A DNA stretch of 64,000 bases from Cohnella rhizosphaerae (GCF_029525575.1 NZ_JAPDIA010000001.1:620001-684000); one strand, 5' to 3'. Counted from the first letter of the stretch, positions 47,036 to 59,100 are shown. The notes: generated by a model not told the origin, from the letters alone. Translations and numbers: made by a program.

Positions 47036-50000
47036 TTAGTTGCCCATGATGCGTTGCGCGACCGCGGCCAGATCCTGAATCCCGATCGGACGCGGCGTCG
47101 CAATGCCGAGCGCCTTGTACAGCGTCCAATTGGCATCCGCGCCGCTTTGCCCGTAATGTTTGGCGACGACCGCCAAATCCCCGATGGTCAGCGCGCTCGA
47201 TCCTGCCAGCGTTTTTAATGCGCCGCCGAAAGCGGACGTCGCGTCCGTCAACTTCGTGGCCGCTTCTTGAATGCCGGCTTGGGACAGATCAGGATCGGCC
47301 AGTGCGTCTCTGGCGGCCGTCAGCTCCGCTTGCAGCAGCGCTTTGGAGCCTGGCGCGTATTGGCCGAGGAACGAGCCTTCCATGGCGCCGGTCAAGAGGT
47401 TGTCGGCAGCGGCAATAGCCGCGTTAAGCCCCGATTTATCGTTCAGCGCGATCGCCACATTATGGCTGGCGGCGCTTACCGGCGTCTCCGTGACGCCGTC
47501 GGAGATGACGACGTTTTCGGCCGTGATGGCATTGGTCTCGACAGCCGCGCCGACGGTTTTGGCCTTGAAGCTCAGCTCCAGCAGTTTATCCGTATTGGAG
47601 ATGGCCTGGCCCGTGCCTGCCCCAAGGAATCGGATGTTCGCCTCGCCGCCCGAAGTCCCCGCCTGATCCAGCACGATCGAGAAGCCTTCTACCAGCGATA
47701 CGCCCGACACGTATTCCACCTTAGAAGCGTCGTAACGCACTTTCAGGTCGATCGCATACACATCCGACGTCAGGTTGTTCAAGCCGAAGTTCAACTTGAA
47801 GGCTTCGCCCGCCAAGACGGAAGTCGGTCCGCTCAGCAACGCGCCTTCTTGACCGCTGATCGCGATCAGCACGCTGCCGGTCAAGCTGGACCCGCTGGCT
47901 TTCGCCGTTACCTTGACGACGCCGTTCATTTTAGCCGTCAGCAAGCCCGTCTCGCCGATGATCGCCGCTTGCGTCTCCGAACCGTCCTCTGCGGTTACGG
48001 ACCATACGGCGGGCACGCCTGCCGACATTTGCAGCGTACCGTTTTTCGTCGTGATGGAGGTCGCTCCGCCCTCGCCGGTGACGACCAGCTCCGTGTACGG
48101 CTGAAGCGCTTTGATCGCGCCGCGCAGCGCGTAGTATGCATCGTCCGCCGCATCCTGCCCGATCGCGCCGTTCGAGACGGCCGCTTGGGCTGTCGTTAAA
48201 GCGTTTGCGAATACATTCCAAGAGTCGGCCGTGTACTTCGTTTGGTCCAGGTTGTCTACGGTCCCGATCAAGCCGTTCAGAAGCGTTTTGTCAACCGCCG
48301 CCGGTACGCTTGGGTTCGCGGCGCCGCCGCGGCCCGCTTTGACTTCGCTAAAGTAGGTTTCGATTTTCGCAACTTCGTCGGCCGTCAACACCCGGTCGTA
48401 GATGAGAACCTGCAGCACTCTGCCCATGAAACGGTAAGGCGTCGCAGCCGCCATCGTGTAACCGATGCCGAGATCCGATCTGTTCCCTGTCAGAGCCTTG
48501 GCGTTGGTACCCGTGCCGATGGAAGCGTTGTTCACAAACACGGCTCTATTGGTTCCGTCCAACTGCGCCCGGACGCTGACCAGGTCGTTCGTGGCCGAGG
48601 TGGCGATCGACTGCCCGCCGCCGGATACGCTGCCGTCCGCGTTGCCGAAGCGAACGTTGACTCTGTTCGTTCCTACGCCGAGATTAATGCCGCTCCACCC
48701 GTCGTTGGCCGCCCAGGTTTGGTAAGCTTCGTTTAATCCGAAATAAACGAGACCGCTTTGATCGCTGGAGTTGTTGGCCGTGGCGGTCGGTTTAACAAGC
48801 GTGTAGATCGTCATCTTCGTGCTGCCGTTGTAGTTTTTGAATCCGGCAGCTTTAAGCGGCCTTGAATTCGCCGCGAAATCCACATAATCGTATACGTCTT
48901 TCTTAATCGTGGGATTGCCGGTCGGCGTCCCCAGACCATCGCCGCCGCTGCCGGGGACGTTCGCCGGCACGAGCTTCGCCGGTACGCTGCCCATATTCGT
49001 CCACCCGGTCACGTTGCCGCTGCCGTCTCTTTCCACGCCCTCGTCGGCCTTAAGCCATAAGTCGAGACCCTCCCGAGGAATGTCGGCCAGCGTCGTATCC
49101 GTCACCACGACGCGAGCGTGCGACTGGCTGAGCACTTCGCCGTCTGCCGCCAGTACATAAATGATGTACGGCCCGGGCAGCGCAGGCGCCGTCATCCCGA
49201 CCTTGTCGCCGGTGGTCACCGTCTCGTCGTCGCCGCCGTCGAAGTGTCCGCCGCTCGACGAGGAGATCCATATCTTTTTCGTCGGGTCGTTCAAGTCGAG
49301 CGCAAATCTGACTTGGCCGCCGGGAGCGACCGACACGTCGGCCGGAAGCAGTCTGTTGGCCACCGATACCGTGGTGGTGAACGTGATGTTGATCGCATTC
49401 GGCTCTGTCTGCGTGCTGCCGATCAAATTCCACGTTCCTTCGGTAGCGATCTTGTATCCGCTCGACACGGGACTGCCGTTGAGCTTAAAGGTGTAGCCTG
49501 TGCCCAACGTCAGTTCAAGCGGACGCACCGCCGATACTTCATATTGATCTCCGTCGTTTACATTCATCGCGGCCGCGCTCTGATCGACGTATACCGTATA
49601 TTTGGAAGTGGCCGTCGCTCTGCCGTCTCCGTATTGGATATACAGCTTGTATTCTCCTGCGGCATTCGGCGCTTTAATTGAATTGACGTTGCCGGCAGCC
49701 TTTGTCATCGTATTGCCTTCATTAAACGTCGTCGTGTTCGCAGGCGCGAGCCAGACGGTGTCTTGCGCTGTGAGCAGACCTCTGCGGTTCAGCTTCTCGC
49801 CTTTGCCCATGATGACGTTGGAAGCCAGCTCGAACTCGGTATCGGCAATGAGGCTTCTCGGGATCATGTGCGTATATTCGTTGGCAAGGCCCGCGTTCAA
49901 CACGATCTCGTTGCCCTTGACCGGCCAGATGCGGGCTTCACTCTTGAAATTGTTGTTCACGATCCGGGGAGCGCCGTTCTGATTGTTGTTCCCGTCCACG

Positions 50001-52260
50001 TAACCGTCGACGGCAATCATATCGCTCTTGCGCTTCCAGTTGTTGAACTCGAACAGTCGGCTCTGTCCGGGGGCATGGGAGAGCTTCGACTGCACGACGT
50101 TGCCGATCATCTTAATGAACGTGCTGCCTTCGTCGGGATGGAATCCGTTTGTCCAGTTGTTGGAGGTCGTCGGTTTGTCGGTCGGATTCGGGTTCAGGAA
50201 GTTGTAGTTCATCTCGGTAAAATTCGTCCAGTTGTCGGGATTCCAGTTGCTGTTTTTATCGGTGACGGGGTCGTTGGTCAAATTGTTGACGGTGTCCCAC
50301 GTCCCGCCTCCCGGCAGATTGCCCGGATCGCCCTGCCTGCCCAGGGAGTAAATGGCGCCGGAATCGTTAACGACCGTACAAATTTCTTCGATCCGGTTAT
50401 AGTTGATTTTGTTATTCCGCGAGGTTGTCGTAATGTCCGGAGACCTGGCGATGCTCGTTTCGTTCGTACCATGGTAAGGCCCGCCGGTCTTGTTGGTGCC
50501 TTGGGCGGTGAAGCCGAAGCCGTCGTATTCGTCCCAGCCCCAGCCGATGCTCATGGCGCCGTAAGTCGTATCGTAAATATAGTTGTGCAGCACCTGCATG
50601 TTCGTCGTGTAGAACGAGGCCAGCGCGTTGGCGCCGGGGAACCCATAGCAGGTTCTGTACAGGAAGTTGTTCGTAATATAAATGTTTTCCGGCACGGCTT
50701 CCGTACCCGCCTTAAACTTCTCCTTATCGACGCCGGCCCAGTTCCGGATCGGCGTGCCGGAGACCGAGACGCTCGATTCATGCTTGATCGCCTGATCGTT
50801 TTCGTAGATATGCTGCGGATGTCCGACGACAATGCCGGAAGCGAGCGTATCGACGATATAGTTGCCCGTCACTTCGATATCCTTGACATCGTTTTCAATA
50901 TGGATGCCGTTAAATCCGGCAAGCCCGATCTCGCCGTTCAGTACTTTGATGTTTCTTGCTGCGTTGATCATGACCACCGCAGGCGGTATGTCGTACCCGC
51001 GATAAAAAAGTTTCATGCCAGTTGATGCTGCTCGGGAAGTAAACTTTATTTACGATGGAGCCCTGAACGGACGCATAGCCGCGCGAAGTGGTCGTGACCG
51101 GACCCGTTCCGTCGCTGTATGTATAAGTGCCCGTCAGTTCGAACAGTTTGTAATCGGTATGGGCAAACTTCAGCCCGTTGAAGGTGATGTTTTTGACGCG
51201 TCCGTCATCCGAGCCCGCAATCGGGTTCAGCCGGTCTCCCACAGGGATGCCCCGGATGTCGACGACCGTCTCCAGCCTTGGAATGACCACCTCGGCGGTA
51301 TTAATATCCTCGCCTTCGAGCGGGATGTAATAGAGCGTGCTCGCCGCCTGGTCGAAGTAGAAGTCGCCGCGCTTGTTGAGAAACTCGAAGGCGTTGCGGA
51401 TGACTTGATTGTTGCCCGGATTGTATTGCGTATTGTTGCCCAAAGACTGGGAGATCGCGCCATACGGCATCTGGAAGCGGAGCATGACGCCGCCGGTCTT
51501 GCCGCTGGCTGCCGGCGCCTGTTCGATCGACGCGAAGGTGACGAAAGGTCTCGCCCATCTGGCGGTCGAGCCGCCCATGCTTTCGGCTTCGATGTTCTGC
51601 GGGTTTTTCGTGTCCGTCGTCAGCCCTACGCTGGCATCGAATACGATGCCGCCCCGGATGTTGCTGCCGTTCTGCCATGCCCAAGGATTGTCGGCCGAAG
51701 TGAAGCTGACCGTAGGCGTGCCGGTGACCGTTCTGTTGCCCGATGCGATTTGCGGACTCGTCGTCATGTTGGCCCGCTTGTCGTTAACGTAGATCGCGCG
51801 CAGCTTGTCGCTTCGGTTCAAGGTCGTTTTGTACGCCTTGAGGCCGTTCGTCTGCGTCAGTCCGACCGCTTCCGTCCATACGCCTTTCTCCAGCATCTGA
51901 CCGGCGCTGACGACCGGCTGCGCGCCCGGCGCCGCCTCGTAGCGAATCGTGCTGGTAGCGCTTCCGGAATCCTCCTTCGTGAATACGAGGGTTTCATCCA
52001 GCGAATAAAATCCGTCCGCGATTTGAACGACGATATCGCCGCCCGTCTTGGGCAATGTCCTGACGACCGCCTTGGCCTTGCCAATCGTTTTGTACGGCTT
52101 CGCTTGCGTGCCGTTGCCCGTATCGTCGTTGCCGGTTGGAGCGACATAGATCGTAATGCTCGGCGTGCCGCCGTCGGCCGCGGCTTGCCGCCCCTGCAAA
52201 CGGCAGCATGGAAAATGCCATAACCAGAGTCATCATCCAAACGAATGCTCTTTTTCTCAC
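47036..52260 (-). CDS. secreted beta-helix glycan-active protein with LamG, cohesin-like and dockerin-like domains, two frame breaks
   Basis: GTG 52260 lies behind AAGGAGG. A signal peptide (WMMTLVMAFSMLPFAGAASA) is restored by removing one base near 52182. The N-terminal half (~30-560) is a right-handed beta-helix with TIYVAPTGNDDTGNGTQAKP and KTIGKA at its start, as in GH141-like and lyase-like proteins. A second extra base in A6 at 51004-51009 splits it at INWHETF/YRGYDIP. Then come Ig-like domains, a concanavalin/LamG-like domain (LDLWLKADEGVERDGSGNVT ... VLIYDRVLTADEVAKIETYF), FIVAR-like helices, a cohesin-like domain (AIDLKVRYDASKVEYVSGVS) and a C-terminal dockerin-like pair of helices (LTIGDLAVVAKHYGQSG ... 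IGIQDLAAVAQRIMGN). Repaired length is 1740 residues. The last 18 bp including the stop are duplicated at 47019-47053. Enzyme activity is not assignable. Confidence 0.83.
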
Positions 52261-52616
52261 TTTCCTGAAACCTCCTTGAAAAAATGTATACACATTACCG
52301 CCGTAAGCGGTATTAGTGCCGATGTTCGGCGATGCAGGAACGCGTATGCGGCCAAAGATAAAAGCGCTTTCAATTCCTTGCTGTGAACGAACCGGATGGA
52401 GAGGATTCAGGAAGTCTGTGAATTTACAATCCTTATACTAGATCGGCGTCCCCTTTTATTGAAGGGAATATTGTTAGGGGACAAGTAAAATCATCGGTGA
52501 TATGGTGTCGACGGAGCGATTTGTTGTAAGCGCATTCAACTCGCCGCGTTTTTATTATAGATGAGCCCTGTTTAGGCCTCCATGCATATCCTTGTGCGTT
52601 TGTTTGCATTAATTTT
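52261..52616. other. upstream region of the beta-helix gene
   Basis: The stretch carries a cre-like site (52359-52372), AT-rich promoter-like DNA (CTTATACTAG near 52432 and TTTTTATTATAG near 52550) and the ribosome binding site. No gene is seen. Confidence 0.45.
52359..52372. promoter_or_regulatory. cre (CcpA) site upstream of the beta-helix gene
   Basis: TAAAAGCGCTTTCA matches the ideal palindrome TGAAAGCGCTTTCA at 13 of 14 bases. It lies ~100 bp before the start codon, a usual place for carbon catabolite repression. Confidence 0.65.
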
Positions 52617-52803
52617 CCGCGGACCGGGGGAGCCCTTATTGTTGTTCCGATCCCTGTCCACGGCCCGCTCGCGGACTCAGTGGCCGTTATTACGGGATTA
52701 TCGGCCTTTTTTGGGCCTCGATCCGGATCCATAACGTCCTTCCAGTCCGATAAGATCGCCATTTCGACCGATTATTAAGAAATAGCGACTCCTGAGTCCG
52801 ATG
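52617..52803 (-). repeat. compound inverted intergenic element, copy C
   Basis: On the minus strand it reads CGGACTCAGGAGTCGCTATT, 51 bp later CGGACTGGAAGGACGTTATG, then inverted AATAACGGCCACTGAGTCCG and AATAAGGGCTCCCCCGGTCC. The outer CGGACTCAG is perfectly complementary to the inner CTGAGTCCG, so a long stem can form. It lies between the beta-helix gene and the end of the carbohydrate-binding gene. Confidence 0.8.
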
Positions 52804-52852
52804 CCCAAGCCCGTCTCGAATGTCACTGCTGCACGCAGCTCTCGTTTGCCGC

Positions 52853-52906
52853 CAATAAAAAAGACTGGAGACCGCCCGGGATGATATCCCGTGCAATCTC
52901 CAGTCC
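52853..52906 (-). terminator. terminator of the triple carbohydrate-binding-module gene
   Basis: GACTGGAGA (52863-52871) pairs with TCTCCAGTC (52898-52906), with an inner CCCGGGATGATATCCCG stem. On the minus strand it is followed by TTTTTTATTGG. Confidence 0.85.
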
Positions 52907-52925
52907 TGTCGGTTCGACTAACCAA

Positions 52926-55715
52926 CTAACTTTCCAATTGATAGATGTGAACCATATAAGGCGAGAAGGTGTCCGTGTAGGCGCCGCCGCTTACGGCCAC
53001 GCTCCTGCTTTCGTAAACAGGCGAAGCGGACGCGATGCCCGTCAGACCCGCGCCAGAAAACGTGGATGTAACGGGGTGACCCGTCGTATTGACCGCAAAC
53101 AAGTAACGGACGCCATCGTATTCCCGCACCTTGATATCGAGCTCCGAAGCGGAGGACGCGATATTTTGCGCGACGTCCGGTGCCGCGATCACATCCTTCA
53201 GCGTTTCAAGCTCCTGATTCATGATTTTATACATGGCCCACAGCGAAGGACTATCGGTTTTCAGGAACCACTGAGGCGATACGTCGTAGGCATAAAATCC
53301 GGTAGATTTGGCGCCATGATTGATCGCCAGATAAGTCATGGCACGCGTCTCCTCCGGAAGCGGCGCCCGGTTGGTCAAGCCGTACGATTGCATGACCATA
53401 TTCACCGGCTTGCCGGTCGCCGCTACGGCATCGGTCATATCGCGTACATCCGTAATATCGAAGTCGGGAACCGGGTACGAGTCGGCGGACAGGATGTCCG
53501 TTGCGTTCGTATAGGTCCCCGCCTGGACGACGTTTTTGGTGGACATGTTGACGTATACGGGGTGATTGGGATCGATGCTTTTAATCGTGTCGTACGCTTG
53601 CTGCATGGCTGCCGCGGATATCCCATGACCGTCTGGCTCGTCGTTCAGCACCCAGTAGAGCAGCGCCGGATCGTCTTTGTACGTATTTACCCTGCTCGAG
53701 ATGTACGTAAGGTCGACCACGTTATTGTTGAGATATAAAGCGGCCGCGGCTTTTAAACCGAAGGATTTAATGTCGGCGAAAGCCGTAGCGAAAGTAATGC
53801 CGCCTCTTTCTCCAATGAGCACCGTATTGAAGCCTTGCGCTTTAAGATCCGCATACTCCGTCGTATTGGAGGTTACGACCGAATACATAATCCGCGGCAT
53901 AAACGTGTCTCCGTTCAGCAGCACTGCCTTGTAGACGTCGGTCGTGACGCTGACGGTGTCGGGCATCGCCGGGTACGTCAGCTTGTCCGCCTTCAAAACT
54001 TCCTGAACCTCTGTATCCTTGACGAATCCGTCGCTCTTCCTTATCAAATGCGCTTTGTAAATCGAATACCCCATCGGAAGCGTAGATACGTTAAACGTGT
54101 CCGCAAAGTTCGGCGAGAGGGTCGTATACTCTTTGGTGAAGACAGGGGTCGTCCCGCCAAAATCATACCTTTCGAGCTTCACTTTATAATCCGATAAATT
54201 TTCGTCGGTCAAGCTTAATGCGAAACGGGTCGTTACGGTGGATTCCGTGCCCCATACATGCTTTTCCGTCATGCTAAAAATAAACGGGGTGGGCGCGCTG
54301 CTTAGTACGACATTGTCGATCCACACGGACCCCGCCGCATCCGGGCTCAGCGCATAATAAACCTGCATAAACGCCGCGTCCGCGGGGGCAGTGAACACAT
54401 CGCCCGCCTTGCTCCAAGCGCTCGTTAACGGAGCGTCGATGAGCGCATCCGACAGTACGGTAGTCCCGTCCTTTTGAAAAAAGCGCAGCCCCGCTTTTAA
54501 TCCGCCTGCCGTGAGACTGCTCTTCACGTAGGATTGAACCTTATAGCTCTCTCCCGGGCTTACCGACACCAAATGTCCGCCAAGCGTATTCGCCCCTGCC
54601 GAGCCGCTGCCGGTTAACTTGAAGGAATTCGTTCCCTGATACGCATTGCTCGTATCTACGACGCCGGTCGTCGTGTTCCAATCGGTCATGCCGCTTTCAA
54701 AACCCGGATTCAGTTCAAGATTTTGCGATTCAAGGACAACATCGTCCACCCACACGGACCCGACCGCGTTTTGCGACAGCCACAGGTAGATCTGGACGTA
54801 CTTCGTTCCGGCGGGCGTCTTCATCGCGGGCGTGACGGTCTGGTGCCAATTCGCGCCGTTGGCCGCCGTCGTAAAGCTGTAGGCGCCCACTGAATTTCCA
54901 GCGTCATCGATATACCTCAATCCGATACGGAAGGTACCTGACGTCAGCGTGTCTTTGGAAAACAGCTTCAAAACGTAATCCTGGCTTTCGTTGCTGGCAA
55001 TGTGTACGGCCGGATCTGTAGCGATGACGTTCCAGGCGCTTGCAGAACCGGTGATTTTGCCCGACTTGGCGCCCGTTCGGAAGGTCGTCGAATCGTAGCT
55101 GAATTCGGGGCCGCTGCCTCTCCAGCTTCCGTTATTCAGTTCAAAGCCGGCATCCAGCGCCAGATTGTCCGAAGTGAGCGTGAGATCGTCCAACCAGACG
55201 GTGCCTATGGAATATTGAGGCATGACTACGTAGACTTGAACCTTTGCCGTATTGGCAGGAGCTACGAACGTGCCGCCCGATCTGGTCCAGCTGCTTGAAT
55301 TTTTAATCGTATAAAATTGGTAACCGATGGTGCTCCCGGCCGTACTGATCCACCTTACGCCGATTTGGTATCTGCCTTGCGTCAGGCTCGTCTTGGCATA
55401 GGCGTCCAGACGAAAGCTTTGGCCGTCGACGGCATTCCAAGTGCTGCTCGTGGCGACGGCATTCCACTTGTTCGTGGCATCGGATACATGCTTAAGACTC
55501 TTCGATCCGCTGTGGGAGGTCGTGGAATCGACGCTTTTCGTCGTACTGCTTCCTCCCCACCCCGACAGATTGGTTTCAAATCCGCTGTTCACGATCAAGT
55601 TGTTGTACGATTGCGCCGACGCGGACTGCTGCAGGGCAGGGATCATGTACAAAGACATTAAAGCCAGGGATGCGATCAAACCGCACAACATCAACTTTCT
55701 TAAACTTTTTATCAT
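52926..55715 (-). CDS. secreted glycosidase-like protein with three N-terminal carbohydrate-binding modules
   Basis: The 929-residue protein has a signal peptide (IASLALMSLYMIPALQQSAS, then AQS). Three CBM_4_9-like beta-sandwiches follow (~35-185, 190-335, 340-480), each opening with a phrase like NLIVNSGFETNLSGWGG or LELNPGFESGMTDWN and closing with GSVWVDDVVLES. A linking beta domain and a C-terminal TIM-barrel-like domain come next. The barrel contains YLNNNVVDLTYISSRVNTYK, ALLYWVLNDEPDG (N-x-E-P, resembling the acid/base motif of clan A glycosidases), VYVNMSTKNV and SADSYPVPDFDITDVRDMTD. No SLH or dockerin is present, so it is secreted or loosely bound. Activity is unknown. It is the only gene between its own promoter and terminator. 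Frame intact. Confidence 0.85.
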   Translation of the reverse strand: MIKSLRKLMLCGLIASLALMSLYMIPALQQSASAQSYNNLIVNSGFETNLSGWGGSSTTKSVDSTTSHSGSKSLKHVSDATNKWNAVATSSTWNAVDGQSFRLDAYAKTSLTQGRYQIGVRWISTAGSTIGYQFYTIKNSSSWTRSGGTFVAPANTAKVQVYVVMPQYSIGTVWLDDLTLTSDNLALDAGFELNNGSWRGSGPEFSYDSTTFRTGAKSGKITGSASAWNVIATDPAVHIASNESQDYVLKLFSKDTLTSGTFRIGLRYIDDAGNSVGAYSFTTAANGANWHQTVTPAMKTPAGTKYVQIYLWLSQNAVGSVWVDDVVLESQNLELNPGFESGMTDWNTTTGVVDTSNAYQGTNSFKLTGSGSAGANTLGGHLVSVSPGESYKVQSYVKSSLTAGGLKAGLRFFQKDGTTVLSDALIDAPLTSAWSKAGDVFTAPADAAFMQVYYALSPDAAGSVWIDNVVLSSAPTPFIFSMTEKHVWGTESTVTTRFALSLTDENLSDYKVKLERYDFGGTTPVFTKEYTTLSPNFADTFNVSTLPMGYSIYKAHLIRKSDGFVKDTEVQEVLKADKLTYPAMPDTVSVTTDVYKAVLLNGDTFMPRIMYSVVTSNTTEYADLKAQGFNTVLIGERGGITFATAFADIKSFGLKAAAALYLNNNVVDLTYISSRVNTYKDDPALLYWVLNDEPDGHGISAAAMQQAYDTIKSIDPNHPVYVNMSTKNVVQAGTYTNATDILSADSYPVPDFDITDVRDMTDAVAATGKPVNMVMQSYGLTNRAPLPEETRAMTYLAINHGAKSTGFYAYDVSPQWFLKTDSPSLWAMYKIMNQELETLKDVIAAPDVAQNIASSASELDIKVREYDGVRYLFAVNTTGHPVTSTFSGAGLTGIASASPVYESRSVAVSGGAYTDTFSPYMVHIYQLES

Positions 55716-55744
55716 CGCAGACTCCTCCTCATGATTCGGAAAAT

Positions 55745-55758
55745 TGGAAGCGCTAACA
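55745..55758. promoter_or_regulatory. cre (CcpA) site upstream of the carbohydrate-binding gene
   Basis: TGGAAGCGCTAACA fits TGNAANCGNTNNCA at every fixed position. It lies 30 bp before the start codon of the minus-strand gene and could block its promoter or transcript start. Confidence 0.65.
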
Positions 55759-56110
55759 TAAAGAAGTTCCGGAAAGCGGCATTGAAGCCTACCCTATTCT
55801 ATTTTTATCCATCATATCCCTCCCGACCGAAACTCGTAATCGCTGACAGTAATCGATTTCTGAAATTAACATATCACGACTTTATTTTTCACGTCAATGA
55901 ATTTATTCTTATATATAAATATAATCATGTTAAATTGAAGTTTATTTTTAATTTATGAAGTTATTATTCAAAATTCTATTTTTTCATGAATGTAAAACTT
56001 ATATAAAAATGATTGACACCCCTCCGTTTCACCCTATAAGATTTATGATTGAAAACAAAAGTACGAACGCCTGTTTTAGATGGATTTTCCAGCGGAATGG
56101 AGTGTCCAAG
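55759..56110. other. AT-rich divergent promoter region, no gene
   Basis: The stretch between the two divergent genes is the most AT-rich part of the window (e.g. TTATTCTTATATATAAATAT near 55900). It probably holds both promoters. The frame open from 55955 upstream of the glycosidase has no ribosome binding site and is AT-rich, so I do not count it as coding. Confidence 0.5.
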
Positions 56111-59100
56111 ATGCTACAAAAATGTTTTCAAAATCCTCCGGCGAGCTATCGGATTGTCCCCTTCTGGTTTTGGAACGGGGACATGAGCGAAGCCGCGATC
56201 GAGCTGCAAATTGGGGAGATGGCGGATAAAGGCGTCGGCGGCTTCTTCATTTGCGCCCGTCAAGGGCTGACGGTGCCTTACTTGTCGCAAGTCTGGTTCG
56301 ATCGCGTTCGCTTCGCCGTAGAAACGGCCAAAACCTTCGGCCTGGAAGTATGGATCTATGACGAATATCCCTATCCCAGCGGAATGGCCGGCGGCGAGGT
56401 GACCCTTGAGCACCCCGACGCCAAGCATCATACGTTATGGAGCTTGCGGGAAACGCGGGAAGGAAATCGGCCAATCCATCTGGAGCTCCCCCTGGGCCAA
56501 GGTGCTAATGGCCGCCGCAGTGCCCTACGATGAGGCCGGGCACACTTTGCTATGGAATCGGTCCATCGACATTTCCTCTCATATCGGGAGCCTGCAGAAC
56601 GAGCATATCTACCAACAAAGCGGGTTAACCGCCTACAATGCCAGTCGATACTTCACGGCGCATCCCCGGAAGCATTTGCGCTGGACGCCTCCTTCGGGCA
56701 AGTGGGAATTGACGATCGCGATGCAGACCGAAGTGCAGGACTTTAAATACTTCGGGCACTATATGGACCCGTGTCATACCAAAGCGGTCCGGACGTTTAT
56801 TCAATTGACCCACGAACGCTACAAGCGAGAAATAGGCGCCTATTTCGGCGATGTGGTGAAGGGCGTTTTTTCGGACGAGGTAGGCTTGCTGGGCAACTTT
56901 CCCTGGTCCGCCGCGTTGCCGCCTTTTTTCGCGGAATCGCAAGGCTACGACTTGCTCCGGCGCGACAACCTTTTGGCGCTGCTTCATGAAACTTCGGAAA
57001 ACACCCCGCGGATTCGATACGGCTATTTCCAGTCGCTGCACCTTTTACTCCGGGAATCATACCATGCGCAGCTGCAGCGATGGGCGCAGCGCAACAAGCT
57101 GAGCTATGTGACGGAAGTCAATAGCATCCGCGCGGCCACGCAGCGCCTCAGCACGATCCCCGGCGGAGACAGCGGGCATGAGAAGCTGGGCAGGCCGCTC
57201 GCGTGGATCCTTTCCAAAAACGCCTTCAGCTTTCGCTACAACCCCAAAATGATCTCCTCCATCGCGCGGCAAACGGGCAAGGGGCGGGCGCTGATCGAAT
57301 GCTTCCATAGCGTGGGGTGGTCGATGACGCTGCAGGATGCCAAGTGGATGCTGGACCGGTTCGCCGCGATGGGCATCAACATGTTCAACTTTCATGCCTT
57401 CTTCTTTTCCATTGACGGGTTAAAAAAGCACGATGCGCCACCCTCTCAGTTTTTGCAAAATCCATATTGGCGTCATTTCCGTCAGCTTGCGGATTATGCC
57501 GCGCGGCTTAGTTATTTAATGAGCGAAGGCACAGCGGCGATCTCGGTTGCCGTGCTCGATCCTACCACAACCTTGTGGACGCACCTGGGCAATCCGATTC
57601 ATGAGTTCGAATACATGGGCGACGATGCCTACGAGAAGGCGCGGCTCGAAGCGCTCAAAGCCGATTGGGCCGCCATTTGCCGGGAATTGCTGCTTCATCA
57701 GATCGATTTTGATCATCTGGATCCCGAGCTGCTAACGGAGGCAACGGTGGAATCAGGGAAGCTTCGTATCGGTCATGCCGCCTATTCCATCCTCGTCATT
57801 CCGCCGATCGCGAATCTCGAGACAGGGGCTTGGCGCCAGATTGAAGCTTTCTTTGCAAACGGGGGGGACGGTCCTCGCGCTCGGTTTGCTTCCCTATCAG
57901 TCAATTGAAGCCGGCATCGACGTAGGTATGGAGATGAGAAAGCGTTTTGGCCTCGAGCGCGATCCGCAGCACGATTATTGGTCAACGCCGTCATCCTCGT
58001 CAAGCCCGGGAACCAGCTGGTTCACGCATGGCGGCGGTCACTTTTTTATCGACCCAAGGCACCTTGGTTGCCGCCGACGGAATCCAACCCTTGTTGGAAC
58101 GATTGGCATCGCTGCAGCCGCCTTCTATCCGTCTACGCTGCGCGACCGGGGACACGTCTTCATTTTTAATGCAGCATCGCAGCATGGAGGACCACTCGCA
58201 TCTGATCTTTATCGCCCATCAGCAATCCGGCGAACGACGCGTCGAGCTGCATTCGGCCCTCCCCATACAGTCGCATGCGGTAGAGCGTCTGCACCTGGAT
58301 ACCGGCGAGGTCGCGTCATTGGAAGTGTCGCAGCATGCCGACGGCTGGCACCTTCCATTAAAGTTCGCCGCCTACGAGTCTTGTTGCTTGCGCATCCGCC
58401 AAGTTTCAACCGAGGCGCTCTCGGTAAAAGCACAAGCTTCAGCGGAAGAAGCCTGGACGCTGAACGTCGATGCCGAATCCGCATGGGAGGTCGAAGCGCT
58501 GCAGAGCAACGTCCTAAGACTCGGCAGCTTCGGCTTTGCGCCGGCCCCGGGCGACATGGGGCGGGAACAGGGCTGGACGACAGGCGAGGCTGCCGGAGAA
58601 TGGCCGCAGGTTGAGGTCAAAACGGTCATCGATCAATGCGCGGAACTGGCCGATCGGAAGCAGCTTCCCTTAGCCTTCCGGCAAGCCTTCGGAACGCCGG
58701 TTAAGTTAACCGTGCAGTATCCGCTTGTCTGCTGGTATCGTACAGCGTTCGCGATCAACAAGCTATCCGACGAGATCTCGCTCTTCATGGAGCCCGGCGC
58801 CATATCGGGACCTTTTACGATCTATGTCAACGGCCAACCGCTCGCTCGCGACGATTTTCATGCGGAGGTTTACAACAACCAGGATTATTTGAGCTGCAAG
58901 GTGGATCGCTTGTTAACGGAGGGTCGCAATGAGCTCGTTATTCGCGTAGAAGCGCAAAACGATTGGGACGGGATCGTGAGCCCGCTTTATGTGGCCGGCC
59001 CTTTCGGCGTTTATTTTTCAGCGGATGGCGAAGCCGTTATCGACGCCCTGCCCAAATCCGCTCCCATTCGTTCCGGCCCCTTGGAAGGGTTCCCTTATTA

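Noticed and set aside
49763..52223. Long plus-strand frames opposite the beta-helix gene (ends 51025 and 52223)
   Set aside because: They are shadows of the coding strand, with no ribosome binding sites and no domain-like content.
52433..52762. A 109-residue minus-strand frame
   Set aside because: It runs into compound element copy C; copies A and B do not keep the frame.
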